Positions 60,439-64,000 of a stretch of 64,000 nucleotides of DNA are shown here, piece by piece. Made by a program: the position numbers and the translations under genes. Under the pieces are notes generated by a model. The model saw only the letters and a program-made list of their open reading frames with translations, searched no databases and had not been told where the DNA came from. The stretch lies in contig NZ_BDAV01000012.1 of NCBI RefSeq assembly GCF_001612635.1, positions 124,001 through 188,000 on the forward strand, given 5' to 3'. The first letter of the stretch is position 1, and every line of letters starts with the position of its first letter. This DNA is from Nocardia africana NBRC 100379 (GTDB lineage Bacteria; Actinomycetota; Actinomycetes; Mycobacteriales; Mycobacteriaceae).

Positions 60439-61026
60439 TCAGCGAGGGGGTAGCCCGTCACCACCGTGGCCGCCGTTTCCACCGTCGCCGCCCACGGCGT
60501 CGCCACCCATTGCGACTGCGCTTCCTCCGGCCCCACCGCCGCCCCCGGGGAATCCACCATCGCCGCCGCGTCCGCCGGTTGCGTTGGCGCTACCCCAAGC
60601 ATGCCCTCCGGCGCCGCCCTGTCCGCCATGGAAGGGGCTTCCGTAACCTGGCGCAATCCCAAAACCGTTGGGGCCGTAGTCGCTATAACCGAACCGCTCC
60701 GCCGCACGGTTGCGGAACGCCGTAAAGTCGTGCCGTTCGATCAGGAGACTGGACTCGGCTTTGTACAGGGCTACCAAGACCGCGGCGACAAGGATTACGC
60801 CGATTACAGCCATGATCGCTGTACCGCTGTGTCGTCCGAGCCACCCCGAAACGAGCGCGCCGAGCAAGAACACGCTGGTGGCGGCTTTATTGACGGTTTT
60901 GGCGGCTTGAACGAAGCGTTTCGCTACAGCTCCGAGGACTTCTCGCCTTGGCCGCGGGCCTTCACTAATCAGAGTCGAGTGAGGGCTCTCCGCCGACGGA
61001 TTCGACGGTAGCGATGGTGTGGTCAC
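60439..61026 (-). CDS. Two-helix membrane protein with Gly-rich PGRS-like tail
   Basis: 195 residues. Two transmembrane helices (about 50-70 and 72-92: ATSVFLLGALVSGWLG; TAIMAVIGVILVAAVLVALY) follow a Ser/Pro-rich cytoplasmic start. After about residue 115 comes a GGxGG-rich tail (GGRGGDGGFPGGGGGAGGSAV; GGDGGNGGHGGDG), with Phe/Tyr-Gly repeats before it. The tail looks like mycobacterial PGRS sequence but there is no PE domain. Start GTG 61026 or 61062. No family recognised; part of the second inserted unit. Confidence 0.55.
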   Translation of the reverse strand: MTTPSLPSNPSAESPHSTLISEGPRPRREVLGAVAKRFVQAAKTVNKAATSVFLLGALVSGWLGRHSGTAIMAVIGVILVAAVLVALYKAESSLLIERHDFTAFRNRAAERFGYSDYGPNGFGIAPGYGSPFHGGQGGAGGHAWGSANATGGRGGDGGFPGGGGGAGGSAVAMGGDAVGGDGGNGGHGGDGLPPR

Positions 61027-61332
61027 AGAAAGATGGTAGAGCCGGGCCGAGGCAGAGTGCACAGCCCACGTGTAGGCGATCTGGCTGAAATGCGACCTGA
61101 CTAGTAGGTGGCAAGTCGACTACCTGTGTCCGCGCGGGCATCCCGCGTACCCGTCGACCAGCGGCGCGTAGGACTTGGCCTCCGGCATCGGCAATCGCGG
61201 CGGTGAGACCTGAACGGACAAGAAGACCTCAAAGAGCTTTTCGGCCATAAATTTTCGCATAGGTCTAGTTTTTTCGCTACTCTACTAGGAGTCGACCCGG
61301 GGAGGGTCGCTTAGAGCCGTTGGAGTAATAAC

Positions 61333-62172
61333 GTGGACAAGTACTTTGACCGGATCAGGGTGGGGGACCTCACAGTCGATCCGTCGATGGATACTGGGCG
61401 TCTCTACATGCAACGCGATGAGATCGCCGCATGGACTGCAAAGATCGCCGAGAACTGGGACGTGGAGATGCTTCTCCCGGCTCTGGTATCCAGAAGGGCC
61501 GACGGTCAGTTGGTGATCATCGACGGTCAGCACAGCAACCAGGCCTGCATCAACCAGGAGGGCCCGGACTTCCGCCGCGACACCATGGTCTACCAAGGAC
61601 TCACCGTCCAGCAGGAAGCGAAGCTCTTTCTCGCCGCGAACAAGCACCGCAGGCCTGTCAAGCCGTTCGACAACTTCCGGGTTTCTCTGACAGCCGGCGA
61701 CCCCCTTGCGATTCAGGTCGACAACGAAGTGCGATCGCTCGGCGACGATCTCCAAATCGCTGCCACACCGAGCACGAATCGCGTCGGTGCCGTCCAGGCC
61801 CTGCTTGTGATGGGCAAGACGCCAGGCATGGTCAGTCGAGTATTGAAGGTGGTCAGTGCAGCTTGGGGCCGCGACGCCAGCACCTGGGACAACATCATTC
61901 TGCGGGCGGTTGCGATGGTGCTCACTTGGCCCGGGAACTGGGACCTTGCTGACGATGCACGGCTCATCAAGGTACTGAAAAGCGGCGGCGCTCCGAAGAT
62001 CTGGAAGCAAAACGCGGTGCGCGAGAGGGCTAGTGGCGGCGGCTCAGCGTCGCGATCGATGCCGATGGCGCAAGAGATAGTGCGGGCTTATAACCACGGT
62101 CTGGGTCGTGAGGAGACTCTCGTGAGCGGTTGGCCTAAGAAGGCGCCATCCAAGGTGAAGGCCGCGTCGTAG
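61333..62172 (+). CDS. ParB-like nuclease-fold protein (DUF6551-like)
   Basis: 279 residues. VGDLTVDPSMDTGRLYMQRDEIAAWTAKIAENWDVEMLLPALVSRRADGQLVIIDGQHSNQACINQ is the ParB/Srx-like N-terminal fold with the D-G-Q-H catalytic/nucleotide motif. The rest resembles DUF6551 proteins of actinophages and integrative elements (AATPSTNRVGAVQALLVMG; ILRAVAMVLTWPGNW). Possible role in partition or in sensing replication of the element. GTG 61333 with GGAG 7 bases upstream. An IR CGACCC-GGGGA-GGGTCG (61293-61309) lies upstream. Confidence 0.7.
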   Translation: MDKYFDRIRVGDLTVDPSMDTGRLYMQRDEIAAWTAKIAENWDVEMLLPALVSRRADGQLVIIDGQHSNQACINQEGPDFRRDTMVYQGLTVQQEAKLFLAANKHRRPVKPFDNFRVSLTAGDPLAIQVDNEVRSLGDDLQIAATPSTNRVGAVQALLVMGKTPGMVSRVLKVVSAAWGRDASTWDNIILRAVAMVLTWPGNWDLADDARLIKVLKSGGAPKIWKQNAVRERASGGGSASRSMPMAQEIVRAYNHGLGREETLVSGWPKKAPSKVKAAS

Positions 62173-62932
62173 GGCCCAGGCCGTCTATCCGACCGGACTG
62201 CGCTTCCCTTTCACCCTCATACCTGGCGCCCTCAGCAGAAGATGACCGAGTCAAGGACGCTTCCCCTTGACCCGGTTGGCTGGAGCAGTCAATCGGGCAA
62301 ATAAGGCGGGTGGAGGATTCCGCCGACACGTCGAGGTATCGCGGATGTCCGTAGGCATGCGCAGACTGCTGACATGTCTCCGTAGGCGTTCTGCCATGTC
62401 TGGGGTTGTGCGCGTACCATGTGACAGCGTCGTGGCAACATTTGTCCCCACAGCTTGGGAGCCGCCGGTGGCAGCCGGCCAAACCCGCTGGAGGAGCGCT
62501 CAGCTTGCCAAGGAGAGGTGCCGTCAAGTCAGGGCGAAAACCAAGTGAGAACCTGAGGGTGGCTGCATATCATGGGGCTCGGCTACGGAAGGCGACCACA
62601 GCCGGTCGACTGAGCTGGAAGCCGGGGGATTCGGTCCTCGGGTGCGGGAGACCAGGCCGGGTACGGCAGACGGAGTGCCCAGCACTGCCACATCATTGCG
62701 GGAAGTGGCCAGAGAGGAACAGCCGTCGTCACTGCGCCGCCCGCGCGGTACCGACGCGCCGACGCGCCGCGTGCGACGCCCCATCAGCGCGCGTTGCGCG
62801 TCGCCGCGCGGCGGAGCCGCGCGGGCGGCGCAGCAGACGCGCCTTGATCCTCTATAGCCAAATTCGGCAACGACCCATGCAGGTGAGTGCATTTGCTCGC
62901 CGAAACAGCCTGCGCGCGGACAGACTTGGAGC
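62173..62932. other. 760-base non-coding region, upstream part of duplication copy 2
   Basis: No credible gene. 62173-62590 shows nothing recognisable beyond Arg-rich frames. From about 62597 it is homologous to the region before the frameshifted copy. 62,740-62,840 is a GC-rich palindromic stretch (e.g. CCGCGCGGC-GGA-GCCGCGCGG at 62804-62824) that differs in sequence from copy 1. Then the conserved TTGATCCTCTATAGCC block and ATGCA-GGTGAG-TGCAT (62877-62892) lead to the start. Confidence 0.6.
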
Positions 62933-63772
62933 ATGGCTGAGCTTGCGCTGACGGCGGACCGTCGTGAAGAACTGGCCGGACTGTTGGGCGACGAACAGCG
63001 GCTTCGCGCAGAGTATCCGAAGGTGGCGGACTACCTCGACACAGCGCCGATGCTGCCGGGAACGGGGGACGACCAGGCCGATGCCGCGTTCGATTTGCGG
63101 CTCGTGCATTACATGACGGGCGGGCCGTCGACCAGCGCGAACCCATACTGGGACATCGTCGGGCCATCGGTGTCCGCACATGACGGGCGTCGGGTCGTGG
63201 ACGGTGGCCGGCCTCGAGGAAGCGCGCGACTGGGATTCGCGCAGACCATCTTGCAGGCCGCCTATGCGTACGCGATTCCGTCGCCGGAGACCGTGGCTTG
63301 GATGCATCAATTCTGCAATGGGCGTTCGGTAGTCGAGCTCGGAGCCGGCCGCGGCTACTGGGCTGCGCAGTTGGCGAGCGCAGGTCTGGACGTTGCGGCG
63401 TATGACTCGGAACCGCCGGATCGGTCCGAGAATCCGTCGTTCACTCGGGCCGAAGGCCAAGCGGACGTCTGGCTGAGCGTTGGTGATCTCGGGCAGTTCG
63501 CTGCGCGGTCGGTCGGCAGTGCCGATGAGGTTCTGTTCCTGTGCTGGCCGCCTGGTTGGGGCAACACGATGGCGTCGGAAGCGCTAGCGGCCTTCGAGGC
63601 CAACGGCGGTAGCCGCTTGGTCTACATCGGTGAGCCGAAGGGCGGAAAGACCGGCGATGACGCCTTTTTCGATGCGCTGAACTCGCGATGGAAGATCGAA
63701 TCAGAGGATTCCAAATTCGTCTCTTGGTGGAATCTCACCGATCGGGCTCAGGGCTGGGTCCGTCAATAAAAA
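62597..63772. repeat. Segmental duplication, copy 2 (about 1.17 kb)
   Basis: Counterpart of 54978-56150. It carries the intact methyltransferase gene; the copies diverge in the GC-rich upstream stretch and at scattered codons. Confidence 0.9.
62933..63769 (+). CDS. SAM-dependent methyltransferase, intact copy
   Basis: 278 residues. An N-terminal helical segment of about 110 residues (MAELALTADRREELAGLLGDEQRL; AAFDLRLVHYMTGG; PYWDIVGPSV) precedes a class I SAM domain: motif I VVELGAGRGYWAAQLASAG (about 134-152), acidic end of beta-2 AAYDSEPP, DEVLFLCWPPGWGNTM (motif IV position, CWPP like N/DPPY-type loops), then RLVYIGEPKGG. The CWPP element may hint at an amino-group substrate, but this is a guess. 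ATG 62933 is fixed by loss of frame agreement with copy 1 upstream. No obvious partner gene; a terminator follows. Confidence 0.78.
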   Translation: MAELALTADRREELAGLLGDEQRLRAEYPKVADYLDTAPMLPGTGDDQADAAFDLRLVHYMTGGPSTSANPYWDIVGPSVSAHDGRRVVDGGRPRGSARLGFAQTILQAAYAYAIPSPETVAWMHQFCNGRSVVELGAGRGYWAAQLASAGLDVAAYDSEPPDRSENPSFTRAEGQADVWLSVGDLGQFAARSVGSADEVLFLCWPPGWGNTMASEALAAFEANGGSRLVYIGEPKGGKTGDDAFFDALNSRWKIESEDSKFVSWWNLTDRAQGWVRQ

Positions 63773-63776
63773 GAGA

Positions 63777-63810
63777 ACCGCCGGTCATCCATATTCGGAT
63801 GACCGGCGGT
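63777..63810 (+). terminator. Bidirectional terminator
   Basis: A 14-bp perfect stem (63777-63790 with 63797-63810), loop ATATTC, between the methyltransferase stop and the convergent GntR gene. Confidence 0.88.
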
Positions 63811-63821
63811 CGCGCAGAGCC

Positions 63822-64000
63822 CTATTTTTCGGAGGCCGCTTCAAGCTCCGTTTTCAGGTTCATGCGGAAAACGAATGCGTAATAGCGATCCCTCGGATAG
63901 GACACATCCGAGACCATAATTACTCGTCCTGTGGCGGTGATGTAGCGCTGATGGACGGTCTTCACGAGGTCGCCGGGGGTGGTCTTCAGCCACTCCGCGT
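63822..64000 (-). CDS. GntR-family regulator, C-terminal UTRA domain (partial)
   Basis: Only the last ~59 residues are present; the gene enters from the right edge and ends at TAG 63822-63824. The reading WLKTTPGDLVKTVHQRYI, TGRVIMVSDVSYPRDRYYAF is the end of a UTRA ligand-binding domain (SD-x-x-Y-P pattern). GntR/UTRA proteins such as KorSA control conjugative integrative elements of actinomycetes, which fits its place in the accessory region. The DNA-binding half is outside the window. Confidence 0.7.
   Translation of the reverse strand, partial: AEWLKTTPGDLVKTVHQRYITATGRVIMVSDVSYPRDRYYAFVFRMNLKTELEAASEK

Noticed and set aside
60439..61026. PE_PGRS protein
   Set aside because: There is no N-terminal PE domain and the protein has two ordinary transmembrane helices; only the Gly-rich tail is similar.
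62267..62548. 93-codon + strand frame in the gap before the intact methyltransferase
   Set aside because: Arg-rich composition without a ribosome site or conserved motif, and no counterpart in the region before copy 1.
1..64000. CRISPR array
   Set aside because: No regularly spaced 25-40 base repeats with unique spacers were seen; the repeats present are tandem 74-mers, two tRNA-derived copies and one segmental duplication.

Overview
The window is high-G+C actinobacterial chromosome, most likely Nocardia or a close mycolic-acid relative. The reasons are the near-uniform GC-rich codon use; a wax-ester-synthase/DGAT-like acyltransferase; a mycothiol-type DinB/maleylpyruvate isomerase; a mycobacterial-type LexA box; a rifamycin-associated element in front of a helR gene; and two stretches whose order I recall from Mycobacterium tuberculosis (Rv3722c-like aminotransferase, SRP RNA, a Rv3723-position membrane protein and tRNA-Ser; then tRNA-Ser, tadA, tadA-associated gene and tyrA). 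Two tandem paralogs of a secreted family I associate with Nocardia (DUF8020-like) sit at the left end.

Bases 1-51,530 look like core or long-resident chromosome. From left to right: the tail of a class A beta-lactamase; the secreted paralogs; an SsuD-type sulfonatase, SDR, HhH protein and methyltransferase; the aminotransferase/SRP RNA/tRNA-Ser block; an ECF41 sigma factor (with a matching ECF41-type promoter in front of it) overlapping an O-methyltransferase gene; a small gene behind a promoter carrying both a PafBC-type (RecA-independent DNA damage) motif and a LexA box; helR; a WS/DGAT-like gene; a queuosine group (gluQ, yhhQ-type transporter, tgt); a TetR-Rrf2-ABC-ABC-tgt run facing an MMPL exporter; a four-gene run made of a GNAT, a single-module reducing type I PKS without thioesterase, an alpha-oxoamine synthase and an F420-type oxidoreductase; tRNA-Ser/tadA/tyrA; a second heterodimeric ABC exporter; a cytosine methyltransferase with Vsr; and several envelope or hydrolase genes, one of them with an in-frame deletion that removes its catalytic centre.

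Bases 51,566-64,000 are an accessory region with patchy, lower G+C. A ~90 bp direct repeat (51,566 and 58,058) carries a terminator hairpin plus the 3' half of tRNA-Arg(UCU). This is the scar expected when elements integrate repeatedly into one tRNA gene, so the stretch 51.6-58.1 kb looks like one inserted unit and 58.1 kb to beyond the window like a second. They carry two HNH nucleases, an Apea-like HEPN protein, a DUF6414-like protein, a ParB-like (DUF6551-like) protein, an XRE/TPR regulator with its operator, a Gly-rich membrane protein, and the end of a GntR/UTRA regulator. A ~1.17 kb segment encoding a SAM methyltransferase is present in both units: intact at 62,933 and broken by a 1-base deletion at 55,620. 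No integrase, excisionase or replication gene is visible.

The best candidate for an undescribed pathway is the PKS/alpha-oxoamine synthase run (27.6-37.0 kb). A fully reducing PKS module with no release domain lies 40 bases ahead of a PLP enzyme that could release its chain by decarboxylative condensation with an amino acid, which would give a lipid alpha-amino ketone. Other points of interest are the pair of 74 bp tandem repeats between the two ABC genes, each encoding a 25-residue overlapping mini-ORF, and the dual DNA-damage promoter at 10.6 kb.
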